Position numbers and translations under genes: made by a program. The notes beneath the pieces are model-generated. The model searched no databases and had not been told where the DNA came from. It saw only the letters and a list, made by a program, of their open reading frames with translations. Positions 1-9,421 of a DNA stretch of 64,000 nucleotides are shown here, piece by piece. Where the stretch lies: the NCBI RefSeq assembly GCF_025993685.1, contig NZ_DAJPEN010000001.1:2232001-2296000 (forward strand), in the 5' to 3' direction. Every line of letters begins with the position of its first letter. Position 1 is the first letter of the stretch. The DNA is from Bacteroides mediterraneensis (lineage in GTDB: Bacteria > Bacteroidota > Bacteroidia > Bacteroidales > Bacteroidaceae).

Positions 1-2165
1 TAGCGCTGGAGCGCATGTGCGACTACCTGAGCGCCTCGGAGACCGGCATGGTCTATGCCGACCACTACCAGGTGGCCGATGGGGTGCGACAGCCTCATCC
101 GGTCATCGACTACCAGCCGGGAAGCGTGCGCGATGATTTCGACTTCGGCTCGGTGCTGCTTTTCAAGACAGCGGCCTTGCAGGAAGCCTTTGAATGTATC
201 ACCCACCAGCCGGAATACCGCTACTCGGCCCTCTATGCCGTGCGGTTAGCCCTCTCCCAACAGCACGAACTAACCCACATCCGCGAGTTCCTCTACACGG
301 AGATTGAAGAAGATACCCGTAAGTCGGGCGAGAAACAGTTTGACTACGTGGACCCACGCAACCGGAGTGTACAACTGGAACGAGAAACGGCCTTTACCTA
401 TTATTTAAAACATATCGGGGCTTTCCTGCCTCCGGTACAACGGGACATCGACCTTACGGAAGGAGAATTTGCCTACGAGGCCTCAGTCATCATCCCCGTA
501 CGCAACCGCATCCGCACCATTGCCGATGCCATTGATTCCGTCTTGACCCAAGAAACCGATTTTCCTTTCAACGTGATTGTCATCGACAACCATTCGACCG
601 ACGGCACTACGGAGTGCATCGACCGCTATGCCGGCAACGAGAAGGTAATCCACCTCATTCCGGAACGGGACGACCTGGGTATCGGCGGATGCTGGAACCT
701 GGGCGTGCATCATCCGCTCTGCGGACGCTTCGCCGTGCAACTGGACAGTGACGACTTGTACAGCAGTCCGTCTACCCTCCAGACGATTGTCGACAAATTC
801 CGTCGGGAACGCTGCGCCATGGTCATCGGTTCGTACCGCATGACCAATTTCCAGCTGGAGACTTTGCCGCCGGGCGTCATCGACCACAAGGAATGGACCG
901 ACACCAACGGTCACAACAATGCCCTCCGCATCAACGGATTGGGTGCACCCCGCGCTTTCTTCACCCCGCTGCTGCGGAAGATACGTGTGCCGAACACCAG
1001 CTACGGCGAGGACTATGCCTTGGGACTTGCCTTCTCCCGCGAATACCGCATCGGCCGTATCTATGATGTACTTTATCTGTGCCGCCGATGGGAAGGCAAC
1101 TCCGACGCGGCCCTGAGCATCGAAAAACAGAATCAGAACAACAGCTATAAGGACAGCCTGCGTACGCTGGAAATACGCAAACGCCAGGCTATGCTCCGCC
1201 GTCCGCTTTCCTGGGAAGAAGCCTCTCCGGAGATTTCGGCAGAAGCGTTCATCCACCACCAGCTGGACACCTGGCCGCTGGCCCGCAAGAACCATGAGGC
1301 CTTGGCCGACGTGCAGACCCGCACACTCCCGCTAGACGGCAACCACATCACCGTACAGTTCAACCCGGCCCGCGCCGTTTCCACCTGTGCCAAAGTAGAC
1401 AAGGCTTCCATTGCGGCCCGCCCCTGCTTCCTCTGCCTGAGCCACAAGCCGGAAGAACAACAGAGTCTCCGCATCCTGCTGGACGAAGCCTTCAGCCTGC
1501 GGCTGAACCCTTATCCTATCCTTCCGGGACATCTCACGATTTCCACGGAACGGCACCAGTGGCAGACTTTGGCCGACAAGACCGCCCGCCGGTTGCCCGA
1601 ACGGCTGGTCGACTGGCTGGAAAAACATTTTGCCGAGGGCTACACCGTATTCTATAACGGAGCCAAATGTGGCGCCTCCGCTCCCGACCATTTCCATTTT
1701 CAGGCCGTACGCCAGAAAGATGTCCCCCTCATCCGGCAATGGGACAAACTGATGAGCACCGCCGTAGAAAAAGGGTTCGAACCGCTTGCCGACGGAAAAT
1801 CCTGTATCGCCTACGACATTGAAGGATACATCTGCCCCCTGCGCGCCTTCATCACCCAGGGAGGAATGGGTACCGGCACCCGGCTGATTGACAGCTACCT
1901 GCGCAACCTGCCCTTGCCCGAAGGAGAGATGGAGCCCCGCTACAACCTGTTTGCCTGGGACGACCCCCGCTACGGGTTCGTCACGGTCTACATCCCGCGT
2001 ACCGCCCACCGTCCGCAATGCTACACCACCGAGGGGGATGCCCAGCTGCTCGTCAGTCCCGGTGCCCTCGACATGGCCGGCATTCTGGTGACGGCCCGCG
2101 AAGAAGATTTCCAGAAACTGAACGCCGACACCTTGCGGCAAATCTATCACGAAGTAACTCATTAA
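1..2165 (+). CDS. Glycosyltransferase family 2 protein with C-terminal DUF4922 domain, 5' end missing
   Basis: The reading frame is open to the left edge (codons ALER precede the first Met at position 15), so the gene very probably starts upstream. About 720 residues are visible. The first 150 look like the distal half of one GT2-like domain. A second, complete GT2 domain follows at about residues 155-380, with the nucleotide-sugar fold start SVIIPVRNRIRTI and the metal-binding acidic motif DSDD near residue 245. From about residue 440 to the end is a DUF4922 domain with a HIT/GalT-like motif DHFHFQ near residue 558 and a conserved CFLC cysteine pair. Such domains suggest nucleotide or nucleotidyl-sugar handling, but the substrate is unknown. 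The stop is 5 bases before the SpoIID-like gene, so the two are co-transcribed. The neighbours suggest a role in cell-wall sugar metabolism; that is inference. Confidence 0.85.
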   Translation, partial: ALERMCDYLSASETGMVYADHYQVADGVRQPHPVIDYQPGSVRDDFDFGSVLLFKTAALQEAFECITHQPEYRYSALYAVRLALSQQHELTHIREFLYTEIEEDTRKSGEKQFDYVDPRNRSVQLERETAFTYYLKHIGAFLPPVQRDIDLTEGEFAYEASVIIPVRNRIRTIADAIDSVLTQETDFPFNVIVIDNHSTDGTTECIDRYAGNEKVIHLIPERDDLGIGGCWNLGVHHPLCGRFAVQLDSDDLYSSPSTLQTIVDKFRRERCAMVIGSYRMTNFQLETLPPGVIDHKEWTDTNGHNNALRINGLGAPRAFFTPLLRKIRVPNTSYGEDYALGLAFSREYRIGRIYDVLYLCRRWEGNSDAALSIEKQNQNNSYKDSLRTLEIRKRQAMLRRPLSWEEASPEISAEAFIHHQLDTWPLARKNHEALADVQTRTLPLDGNHITVQFNPARAVSTCAKVDKASIAARPCFLCLSHKPEEQQSLRILLDEAFSLRLNPYPILPGHLTISTERHQWQTLADKTARRLPERLVDWLEKHFAEGYTVFYNGAKCGASAPDHFHFQAVRQKDVPLIRQWDKLMSTAVEKGFEPLADGKSCIAYDIEGYICPLRAFITQGGMGTGTRLIDSYLRNLPLPEGEMEPRYNLFAWDDPRYGFVTVYIPRTAHRPQCYTTEGDAQLLVSPGALDMAGILVTAREEDFQKLNADTLRQIYHEVTH

Positions 2166-2170
2166 GCCCC

Positions 2171-3481
2171 ATGAAAGAACCCGAAATAAACGTGGGCATC
2201 GTCAATGCCCTTGAAATACATTTCACCCTCAATGCCAAGTTCCTGGCCAAAGGGGAAACCGTCTCCGGCAAACAGCATGTATCCTTCGACGAAGGAGGCA
2301 TCTTCTGGAACGGCAACGTGTACCGCGAACTGACTTTCACCCCGCTGGAAGACGATGCTTCCTTCTCGCTCGAAGATGTGACCATCGGCATCAACTTCCA
2401 TTGGGAGCGACAGGAGACACAGACCTTCCTGGGCACCCTGCGACTGGTGGTGGACGAGGGAAAGATTACCGCCATCAACCAGCTTCCGGCCGAGGACTAC
2501 CTGACCAGTGTCATTTCGTCGGAGATGAGTGCCACCTCTTCCTTGGAGTTTCTGAAAGCCCATGCCGTGATTTCCCGGAGCTGGCTGCTGGCCCAGATTG
2601 AGAAACGGAAAGCCCTCAGCAAACAAGGCAGCGGCTTCTTCCCCTTCTTCAAGACTGATACGGAATACATCCGCTGGTACGACCGCGAAGACCATACCAT
2701 CTTCGACGTCTGTGCCGACGACCATTGCCAGCGCTACCAAGGCATCACCCGCGCATCGAACCAGAGCGTGGTGGAAGCGGTCAAGGAAACCCGCGGCCAG
2801 GTGCTCATGTACAAGCACGCCATCTGCGACGCCCGCTTCTCCAAGTGCTGCGGCGGCGTGACCGAAGAATTCAACTACTGCTGGGAGGACAAGAAATATC
2901 CCTACCTCAGTGCCGTGCGCGATCTGGACACCGAATCCCCGCTGCCCGACCTGACAAAGGAGGAGGAAGCCGAACGCTGGATCCGCCAACGGCCGGAATC
3001 GTTCTGCCACACCACCGACCCGAAAATCCTCTCCCAGATTCTCAACCACTACGACCAGGAGACGCAGGATTTCTACCGCTGGAAGGTGAGGTATACGCAG
3101 GAGGAACTGGCCGGACTGATTGCCACCCACACCAAAAATGACTACGGCGAGATTCTCGACCTCATTCCCGTGGAACGTGGAAAGTCGGGCCGCATCAGCC
3201 GCCTGAAGATTGTGGGTACTTTGAAGACGATGATTATCGGAAAGGAACTGGAGATACGACGGACCCTCTCCCCCACCCACCTGTTCAGCTCGGCCTTCGT
3301 GGTCGACAAGGGACCGGAGGTGAACGGCGTACCGGAATGGTTCGAACTGACCGGCGCCGGATGGGGACACGGCGTGGGACTCTGCCAGATCGGGGCCGCC
3401 GTGATGGGCGAGAAAGGCTATGCCTACGACCAGATTCTGCTGCACTACTACCAGGGAGCTGAAATCCGCAAGTTATACTAA
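2171..3481 (+). CDS. SpoIID/LytB domain protein
   Basis: A 436-residue protein of the SpoIID/LytB family, which includes peptidoglycan-cleaving lytic transglycosylases and amidase enhancers in sporulating bacteria. The family core is visible as LPAEDYLTSVISSEMSATSS followed by AHAVISRSWLL (about residues 110-145), and the C-terminal signature WGHGVGLCQIGAAVMG lies near residue 400. An intervening cysteine-containing segment (FSKCCGG) is also typical. No signal peptide is evident, so either it acts in the cytoplasm or export is not by a standard route. The ATG at 2171 is chosen because it follows the upstream stop by 5 bases; longer readings would overlap the previous gene by 150 bases. It lies between a DUF4922 glycosyltransferase and an AmpG-like permease, which fits muropeptide turnover. 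Confidence 0.88.
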   Translation: MKEPEINVGIVNALEIHFTLNAKFLAKGETVSGKQHVSFDEGGIFWNGNVYRELTFTPLEDDASFSLEDVTIGINFHWERQETQTFLGTLRLVVDEGKITAINQLPAEDYLTSVISSEMSATSSLEFLKAHAVISRSWLLAQIEKRKALSKQGSGFFPFFKTDTEYIRWYDREDHTIFDVCADDHCQRYQGITRASNQSVVEAVKETRGQVLMYKHAICDARFSKCCGGVTEEFNYCWEDKKYPYLSAVRDLDTESPLPDLTKEEEAERWIRQRPESFCHTTDPKILSQILNHYDQETQDFYRWKVRYTQEELAGLIATHTKNDYGEILDLIPVERGKSGRISRLKIVGTLKTMIIGKELEIRRTLSPTHLFSSAFVVDKGPEVNGVPEWFELTGAGWGHGVGLCQIGAAVMGEKGYAYDQILLHYYQGAEIRKLY

Positions 3482-3493
3482 ATCCCGACGGCC

Positions 3494-4762
3494 ATGCACA
3501 CACGTTCTCCTTGGTATTGGGTACCTTCACTCTACTTTGCCGAAGGCCTTCCCTACGTAGCAGTCATGATTCTCTCGCTGGTGATGTACAAGCGGATGGG
3601 CATCTCGAACACGGAGGTAGCCCTCTACACCAGCTGGCTGAACCTGCCTTGGGTCATCAAGCCCCTGTGGAGCCCGTTTGTCGACCTGCTCCGCACCAAA
3701 CGGTGGTGGATTGTCACCACCCAGCTGCTGCTGGGAGCGGGACTGGCCGGCATTGCCTTCACCATCCCTACGAGCCATTTCTTCCAGACCACCCTGGCCG
3801 TGTTCTGGCTGGTGGCCTTCAGCTCCGCCACCCACGACATCGCCGCCGACGGGTTCTATATGCTGGGACTTACGCCCCACCAGCAAGCCTTCTTCGTGGG
3901 CATCCGCAGCACCTTCTACCGCTTTGCCACCATTGCCGGACAAGGGCTGCTCATCATGCTGGCCGGACGGCTGGAAGAAGTGACCGGCCGTACCTCTTAT
4001 GCCTGGAGCATCACCTTCTTCACGCTGGCAGGCTGTCTGCTGGCCTTATGGCTCTACCATTCTTTCATCTTGCCACGGCCCGACCAGGACCGTCCTTCGG
4101 CCACGCACCCGAAAAGCGCCAAAGGTATCCTGACCGACTTCCTACTGACCTTCCGTTCCTTCTTCCAGAAAGAGCAGGCCCTCACTGCCATTCTGTTCAT
4201 GCTGCTCTACCGCCTGCCGGAAGCCCAGCTGGCCAAGATGGGCATCCCCTTCCTGCTCGACCCTGTGGAACAAGGAGGACTCGGCATGACCACCGCCCAA
4301 ATCGGATTCGCACAAGGCACCCTCGGCATCGTCGGACTGACCCTGGGCGGCATCTTGGGAGGTATTGCGGTGGCACGCCACGGACTACGCCGCTGGCTCT
4401 GGCCCATGGTGTGGGCCATCTCCCTGCCCGACCTGGTCTATGTGTACCTGAGCTACGTCCAGCCCGACAGCCTCGTTCTCATCAACAGCTGCATCTTCGT
4501 GGAACAGTTCGGCTACGGATTCGGTTTCACGGCCTACATGCTCTACCTGATTTATTTTGCCAACGGCACGCACAAGACCTCACACTATGCCATCTGCACG
4601 GCCTTCATGGCCCTGGGCATGATGCTGCCGGGCATGATTGCCGGATGGATGCAGGAAACCCTGGGCTACCAGCTGTTCTTCATCTGGATTATGGTCTGCA
4701 CCCTGGCCACCTTCGGCGTGACCGCCCTGCTGAAAATCGATCCGGAATTCGGGAAGAAATAA
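3494..4762 (+). CDS. AmpG-like muropeptide permease (MFS)
   Basis: A 422-residue major facilitator protein with about 12 hydrophobic segments and no signal peptide. The N-terminal SLYFAEGLPYV stretch, the DLLRTKRWW loop after TM2 and the SSATHDIAADGF segment in TM4 are characteristic of the AmpG/acetyl-CoA transporter branch, which imports anhydro-muropeptides into the cytoplasm for recycling. It starts 12 bases after the SpoIID-like gene and closes the visible three-gene operon. Function is inferred from family and neighbours; the exact substrate cannot be read from the sequence. It converges on the LysR gene with only 22 bases between the stops. Confidence 0.85.
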   Translation: MHTRSPWYWVPSLYFAEGLPYVAVMILSLVMYKRMGISNTEVALYTSWLNLPWVIKPLWSPFVDLLRTKRWWIVTTQLLLGAGLAGIAFTIPTSHFFQTTLAVFWLVAFSSATHDIAADGFYMLGLTPHQQAFFVGIRSTFYRFATIAGQGLLIMLAGRLEEVTGRTSYAWSITFFTLAGCLLALWLYHSFILPRPDQDRPSATHPKSAKGILTDFLLTFRSFFQKEQALTAILFMLLYRLPEAQLAKMGIPFLLDPVEQGGLGMTTAQIGFAQGTLGIVGLTLGGILGGIAVARHGLRRWLWPMVWAISLPDLVYVYLSYVQPDSLVLINSCIFVEQFGYGFGFTAYMLYLIYFANGTHKTSHYAICTAFMALGMMLPGMIAGWMQETLGYQLFFIWIMVCTLATFGVTALLKIDPEFGKK

Positions 4763-4784
4763 AAAGAAGCGCCCCGTCCGGCCT

Positions 4785-5681
4785 TTACTTCCCCGCGAGG
4801 AAATGCCGGACAAAGCGCATGAAATGCAATACGGTATCGGCCTCCTGTCCCTGGGCCGATACAAAACAGAAATGCCGCTTGAACTGCAAGCCTTCAATGT
4901 CAATCACCTGAAAGTCGCCTTCCTTCAGCTCCCGCCCCAAGGCGCAAACCGACACAATGCCCATGCAATCGCTGCACCGCAGGAATGACTTGATGCCCTC
5001 CGTACTGCCCAGATGCATCCGCACGTTCAGTGACGAAAGTTTCAACCCCTGCTCGGCCAACACCATCTCAATGGCATCCAGCGTGCCCGAGCCCCGTTCA
5101 CGGAGCACCAGCGGCACGCGGGTAAACTCGTCCAATGTCAGTTCCTCCTTCCCGGCCCAGCGTCCGCGCGGACACACCACCGGCACCAGCTCGTCGCACA
5201 GGAAAGGTTCATAGCGCAGGTTGGGCAGGCGGAACACGCCTTCCACCATCCCCACATCGATAGTATGCTCCTGCAACGCCTTCTCCACGTTGCGCGAGTT
5301 GGTATCCATGAGCGACACACTCATCTGAGGATAACGTTCCGTATAAGCAGCCAGTACAGGCGGCAGCACATACTGCGAGATGGTCGTACTCGCTCCCAGC
5401 CGCAGTTCCCCCGCATACTCGTTGTTCAGCTGATGCATGTCGTACTCCAGCTTGCGGTAGTCGGCCAGGATACGTTCGCAATGCTCCATGAGCAGCTTCC
5501 CCGCCTCCGTGAGCGAGATGGAGTTCCCCTTGCGGTCGAACAGACGCACCCCGTAGAGACTTTCCAGCTCGCGCACATGCTTGGTCACGGCCGGCTGGCT
5601 CACGAACAATTCCTGCGAAGCCTTGGTAAAGCTGAGGTTGCGGGCCACACTGTAGAATGCTTTCAAACGGAAATCAGACAT
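4785..5681 (-). CDS. LysR family transcriptional regulator
   Basis: A 298-residue LysR-type regulator. The N-terminal winged helix-turn-helix is clear (FYSVARNLSFTKASQELFVS, then QPAVTKHVRELE at residues 30-41), followed by a linker helix and a periplasmic-binding-like effector domain from about residue 90. The conserved LRLGASTTISQYVLPPVL start of the effector domain resembles the CysB/CbbR-like branch. The gene lies 15 bases downstream of the 193-residue conserved protein and probably shares its transcript. It is not divergent to an obvious target, so the regulon cannot be guessed from this window. Confidence 0.92.
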   Translation of the reverse strand: MSDFRLKAFYSVARNLSFTKASQELFVSQPAVTKHVRELESLYGVRLFDRKGNSISLTEAGKLLMEHCERILADYRKLEYDMHQLNNEYAGELRLGASTTISQYVLPPVLAAYTERYPQMSVSLMDTNSRNVEKALQEHTIDVGMVEGVFRLPNLRYEPFLCDELVPVVCPRGRWAGKEELTLDEFTRVPLVLRERGSGTLDAIEMVLAEQGLKLSSLNVRMHLGSTEGIKSFLRCSDCMGIVSVCALGRELKEGDFQVIDIEGLQFKRHFCFVSAQGQEADTVLHFMRFVRHFLAGK

Positions 5682-5696
5682 AGGCTACTCCACGGA

Positions 5697-6278
5697 TTAA
5701 AGTTCCTCTGCCCGGATGCCCAGCGACTGAAGCACAGCGAACCCGAGCATCTCAAAACGGTAACTGCACTCGTGTGCCGGAGGGTTCATGCCGAACACCG
5801 TCACACTCTCCTTGTCTTTCATCTTCTCCGCCAGTTCCGCCACCACAGAACCATATTCTCCCTCATCGGGCACCAGCATCACCCGGCGCACGTCTTTCGA
5901 CTCCGTGAGCAACTGCAACGATTCACCGAACAAGTCTTCCCGCCGGGCCATTCCGGAAGTCTGGAAGGCATACAGCGAGAACTCGCCCAGCCGGCTCTGG
6001 AAAGCCATGCCGTGAATCTCCTTCTCCAAGTCGAAAGGTGCACAGAAACGCATCCGGTCATGTGCCGCATCGTACACAAAAATCACCTGTATCTCGTGCT
6101 GCCCCGGTTCCAGTCCGGCATCCAGCGCCAGACATTCCAGCAACACCGCCAAATCGGCTTTAGGCAGTTCCCGCCCCACCAAGGGCGCAAAATGAGCCGC
6201 CATATCCCCGCCCACGCGGTCCAAGAAAGCAGCATCTATCAAAATTACATCAGAAGCAAAAGGTATTTTCTTTTCCAT
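5697..6278 (-). CDS. Conserved Bacteroidales protein, DUF6621-like
   Basis: A 193-residue cytoplasmic protein without signal peptide or membrane segments. The pattern of buried strands ending in acidic residues (VILIDAAFLD at the start, IQVIFVYDAA in the middle, RVMLVPDEGEYG followed by SVTVFGM) looks like a Rossmann/NYN-type fold. I recall similar proteins being assigned to DUF6621, but the family number is from memory. Function is unknown. It stands between the AAA/PD-(D/E)XK gene (22 bases upstream) and the LysR gene (15 bases downstream), in the same direction. Confidence 0.75.
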   Translation of the reverse strand: MEKKIPFASDVILIDAAFLDRVGGDMAAHFAPLVGRELPKADLAVLLECLALDAGLEPGQHEIQVIFVYDAAHDRMRFCAPFDLEKEIHGMAFQSRLGEFSLYAFQTSGMARREDLFGESLQLLTESKDVRRVMLVPDEGEYGSVVAELAEKMKDKESVTVFGMNPPAHECSYRFEMLGFAVLQSLGIRAEEL

Positions 6279-6300
6279 AAATTAGTTAATGTGTTTCCGT

Positions 6301-7866
6301 TTATAGTTGTTTCCAGTCGCCGATAGTGCCCGTTTCGGAAGAGAACACGGCCCCTATCCTGTACAGTTTGCGGCTGTCCGCCTCATATTCGCGGGCATAG
6401 CCTTTTTCCTCTATCTGACGCAAGGCCTCATCGGCCGTCCCGTCCAGCTTGAACTCGAAGATATAGACATACTGCGGCGTCTCCACCACACAATCCACAC
6501 GGCCCTGACTCTGTACCTTCTCCGTGTAGACCGTATAGACGCTTATCAACCGCATAATCAGGTAGAACGTATAATGGAAATAACGCTCCCGCTCCCGTTC
6601 GTTCTCCTTGCGGCGCATCGTATAAGGTATGCTTGCCAGGAAAGATGTCAGCCCCGTGCGGAAGTTGTCCAATTCCCCTTTCCGCAGGAAGATGGTCGCC
6701 TCCCGCACCCAAGGATAAATCTTATCCCCGTTATCGAAGTATTTGGAAGCCACCATCGACAGAAAACCTTCCTTCACCTCCTTGTTGGGATAATCCAACA
6801 GGAACAGGTCAAAATCCCGGTCAAAGTTCTTGATGGTGAGATAACCGCTCTGGTAAATCATCGGAAGCGGCTGTTCCACGTCTGCCTTGTAGTCGATAAA
6901 CTCCTTCGGCGCATAATATCGGCCCGTAATTTCGTCCATGTTTTCGTTCGTGTGCGAAAGCAGGCGAATCAGGTAAGTAGGCGTACCACTCTTGAACCAG
7001 TAGTCGGAAATACGCTGGGTAGAAAAGGCATTCAGCAAACTGAACGGATTATAAATATCGGTCATCCGGTCACTGAAATGATAGCCGTCGTACTGCGCTT
7101 TCAGCCGGTTACGCATTTCCTCATACGTACATCCGTACACCTGTGCCATTTGCTCCATCGGCTCCCGGAAAGTGTTCTCCAGTTCCTCCTGCGTGATGCC
7201 GCAAAGCGTCTCATACTTGCCGTGCATGCTGATGTCGAAAGGCTGGTTGAAACCGCTGAACACGCTCACCTGTGAGAATTTCGTCACGCCCGTCAGGAAC
7301 ACGAACTGAAGATGCTCGTCGGCTCCCTTGAACACGGAATAAAACGCTTTCAGGATGTTGCGGTGCTCTTCTTCCAGATTCTTATCCACATCCAGCACGT
7401 CCAATATCGGCTTGTCGTATTCATCCACCAGCACTACCGCACGACGCCCCGTCTGTTCGTGGGCCTCACGGAGCACCTTGATAAAACGGAATCCCACATC
7501 CAGCCTGTCACTTTCAGAGGGCAGTCCGTAGCAAGCCTCCCACTCGGACACATAACTATTCAAACGTTCTTCCAGCACTCCCTTCTGCATGAAGTTGGAG
7601 CCATTGAAATCCAAATGGAATACCGGATACACCTTCCAGTCCTTCTCCAGACGGTCTATCTTCAAGCCCTTGAACAGTTCCTTCCGCCCCAAAAAATAGT
7701 TCTTCAACGTGGAAACCAGCAGGCTCTTTCCGAAACGCCGCGGACGGCTCAGAAAGTAAATCGAACCTTCCCGGGCAAGCGAATAAACCATATCCGTCTT
7801 ATCTACGTACACATAACCGTCTTCTATGATGCGGTCAAAACTCTGTATTCCAATTGGGTATTTCAT
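6301..7866 (-). CDS. AAA-ATPase-like protein with PD-(D/E)XK nuclease-like C-terminus
   Basis: A 521-residue member of the large Bacteroidetes AAA-like/DUF1703 family. The N-terminal ATPase part shows FYVDKT-like entry residues (VYVDKTDMV), a modified P-loop RPRRFGKSLL and a Walker B-like VVLVDEYDKPIL near residue 150. The C-terminal part ends with YVYIFEFKLDGTADEALRQI, the E-x-K core of a PD-(D/E)XK fold. The true role of these multicopy proteins is unknown. I chose the ATG at 7866 (MKYPIGIQSF), the normal family start, over an upstream in-frame start; a promoter -7 box lies 26 bases before it. Confidence 0.88.
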   Translation of the reverse strand: MKYPIGIQSFDRIIEDGYVYVDKTDMVYSLAREGSIYFLSRPRRFGKSLLVSTLKNYFLGRKELFKGLKIDRLEKDWKVYPVFHLDFNGSNFMQKGVLEERLNSYVSEWEACYGLPSESDRLDVGFRFIKVLREAHEQTGRRAVVLVDEYDKPILDVLDVDKNLEEEHRNILKAFYSVFKGADEHLQFVFLTGVTKFSQVSVFSGFNQPFDISMHGKYETLCGITQEELENTFREPMEQMAQVYGCTYEEMRNRLKAQYDGYHFSDRMTDIYNPFSLLNAFSTQRISDYWFKSGTPTYLIRLLSHTNENMDEITGRYYAPKEFIDYKADVEQPLPMIYQSGYLTIKNFDRDFDLFLLDYPNKEVKEGFLSMVASKYFDNGDKIYPWVREATIFLRKGELDNFRTGLTSFLASIPYTMRRKENERERERYFHYTFYLIMRLISVYTVYTEKVQSQGRVDCVVETPQYVYIFEFKLDGTADEALRQIEEKGYAREYEADSRKLYRIGAVFSSETGTIGDWKQL

Positions 7867-7891
7867 ACATGCACAATTAAAAGCCTTTAGA

Positions 7892-7899
7892 CAAAGGTA
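7892..7899 (-). promoter_or_regulatory. Bacteroides -7 box (TACCTTTG)
   Basis: Read on the minus strand this is TACCTTTG, a perfect match to the Bacteroides -7 consensus TAnnTTTG. It lies 26 bases upstream of the AAA/PD-(D/E)XK start, which also supports the start at 7866. No clear -33 TTTG is seen. Confidence 0.6.
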
Positions 7900-7962
7900 C
7901 GAAAAATATCCGAGAGGCCACATTCCTCTCCCATTATTTAAAATTCACAGGCACCGTTTGCC

Positions 7963-9078
7963 TCAGAGATGTTTTTTCCGCCACCGGGCCGGCGAACAAT
8001 CCTCCCGTTCCTTGAACAGGCGTATGAAATGACTGGCCGACTGGAAGCCCGACTTTTCTGCAATACCCGCCACCGTCAACTCCGGATGCTGAATCAACAT
8101 GCGCTTGGCGTATTCCATCCGCAACCCGGCAATCCACTCGCGGAACGACACGCGGTAAGTTGTCTTGATGTAAGCCGACAGATAAGTACGGTTGGTTTTC
8201 AGCAAGTCCGACAACTCCTTGAGCGTCAGTCCCGGCGTGAGATAACCCTCCTCTTTGATCCACACAGACAACTTTCCCTCGATGCCCGCGTAACAGGCCG
8301 GAAGTTCCACTCCCCCTTCCACGATGGCTTCCGGAGTTTCCTCCTCCGAAGGCATTTCCTGCTCGAAAGCCTGCTCCACCTGCTCGTAGAACAGCAGATA
8401 GTTCATGTAGGCACAATAAAGATAGATATAAAAAGGAACAGACGAGAGAATCCAAAGATAAATATACTCATCCGGGAGGAAGGTCAACAACCCACACCCC
8501 ACTCCGAAGATTACGGCCCAATAGGTAAACACCGACAACCACCGGATATAAGCGCCGATGTCGTCCGAATGGGTATCATCGAACAGACGTACCGCCCGCC
8601 GGTAGGCCAGAATGAGACGCCGTGCCAACACGAATCCATACGCCACCAGCCACACCCCCATGAGCAGCAATCCCACCTTCTGCACCCGTCCCTCCGGCAA
8701 GGCCAGCAGCACCACGCCCGACAAGGCCGTGAACAGCAGCCACTGGCACACGTGCACCCTGAAACGGCGGCGCGTGATATAGAAGCGGTCAAGCAGCGTG
8801 GTCAGTGCGGAACTGAAAAGCCAATAGCACAGGAAATAGGTGGACAAGTTCATCAAGATGGCCGCATGGACATTCCGGAAGCGGATTTCAAAAAAGAAAT
8901 GCACGGCATAGTTGGCAGCCAGCAGCAACAGGGCCCCTCCCATGATCCGCCGCGAACGGAGGTAGTTGACAAATATGGCCTTCTCCGGCGTAGAAGCAAA
9001 CAGAAAATAAAATCCAAAAAACAGCATCAGCGGCAAGGCGATGCAAAGCGAATAACTGTATATAGGGTGCGTCATCAT
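7963..9078 (-). CDS. Membrane-bound AraC-type transcriptional regulator
   Basis: A 371-residue protein. The first 240 residues contain about six or seven hydrophobic segments (for example ALPLMLFFGFYFLFA and the segment near residue 45). A soluble AraC-type DNA-binding domain occupies about residues 268-371, with two helix-turn-helix units: LTLKELSDLLKTNRTYLSAY and LTVAGIAEKSGFQSASHFIR. The C-terminal FKEREDCSPARWRKKHL is the usual AraC ending. This architecture implies a membrane sensor that binds DNA directly; signal and targets are unknown. Its ATG is 3 bases after the stop of the HigA-like gene, so the two are probably translated from one message. Confidence 0.9.
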   Translation of the reverse strand: MMTHPIYSYSLCIALPLMLFFGFYFLFASTPEKAIFVNYLRSRRIMGGALLLLAANYAVHFFFEIRFRNVHAAILMNLSTYFLCYWLFSSALTTLLDRFYITRRRFRVHVCQWLLFTALSGVVLLALPEGRVQKVGLLLMGVWLVAYGFVLARRLILAYRRAVRLFDDTHSDDIGAYIRWLSVFTYWAVIFGVGCGLLTFLPDEYIYLWILSSVPFYIYLYCAYMNYLLFYEQVEQAFEQEMPSEEETPEAIVEGGVELPACYAGIEGKLSVWIKEEGYLTPGLTLKELSDLLKTNRTYLSAYIKTTYRVSFREWIAGLRMEYAKRMLIQHPELTVAGIAEKSGFQSASHFIRLFKEREDCSPARWRKKHL

Positions 9079-9081
9079 TTT

Positions 9082-9321
9082 TCAATACATTTCCTCACGT
9101 TGCATCCGCATCAGCAACGAAGCACTTATACCCAATGCCGCTTCAAACAGCATTGCAGTCTGTGCGGTCAACGGACGGCGGCAGTTGAGAATGTCGTTCA
9201 ACACCTTATATGAGATTCCCATCCCTTCTGCCAGTTTACGCTGCGAAAGTTTGCGCTCTTCCACCTCTTCCTTCAGCAGTTCGCCCGGATGTATGGGGCG
9301 TTGACAGATGTATTTTTCCAT
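9082..9321 (-). CDS. higA: HigA-family antitoxin / XRE regulator
   Basis: A 79-residue helix-turn-helix protein with the HigA signature IHPGELLKEEVEERKLSQRK, then LAEGMGISYKVLNDILNCRR and LTAQTAMLFEAALGIS. HigA proteins normally neutralise a HigB mRNA interferase encoded just upstream. Here no HigB-like coding sequence precedes it: the 219 bases up to the Abi-like gene hold only a 32-codon open stretch without an ATG. It is therefore a solitary HigA-type regulator or the survivor of a toxin-antitoxin pair. It is followed at once by the membrane AraC gene. Confidence 0.85.
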   Translation of the reverse strand: MEKYICQRPIHPGELLKEEVEERKLSQRKLAEGMGISYKVLNDILNCRRPLTAQTAMLFEAALGISASLLMRMQREEMY

Positions 9322-9421
9322 AATTACTTTTATTTATAATGAATCGACAATTCCAGTATATTGCAGACAGTCACCACCGTTTCCGATGCGACCTGTTCCA
9401 CCGTGAACTCTATACGAGAAA

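Noticed and set aside
3511..4911. A 466-codon plus-strand frame overlapping the AmpG-like gene
   Set aside because: It is the shifted frame of a GC-rich membrane protein gene, Pro/His/Arg-rich and without hydrophobic segments; the AmpG frame is clearly the real one.
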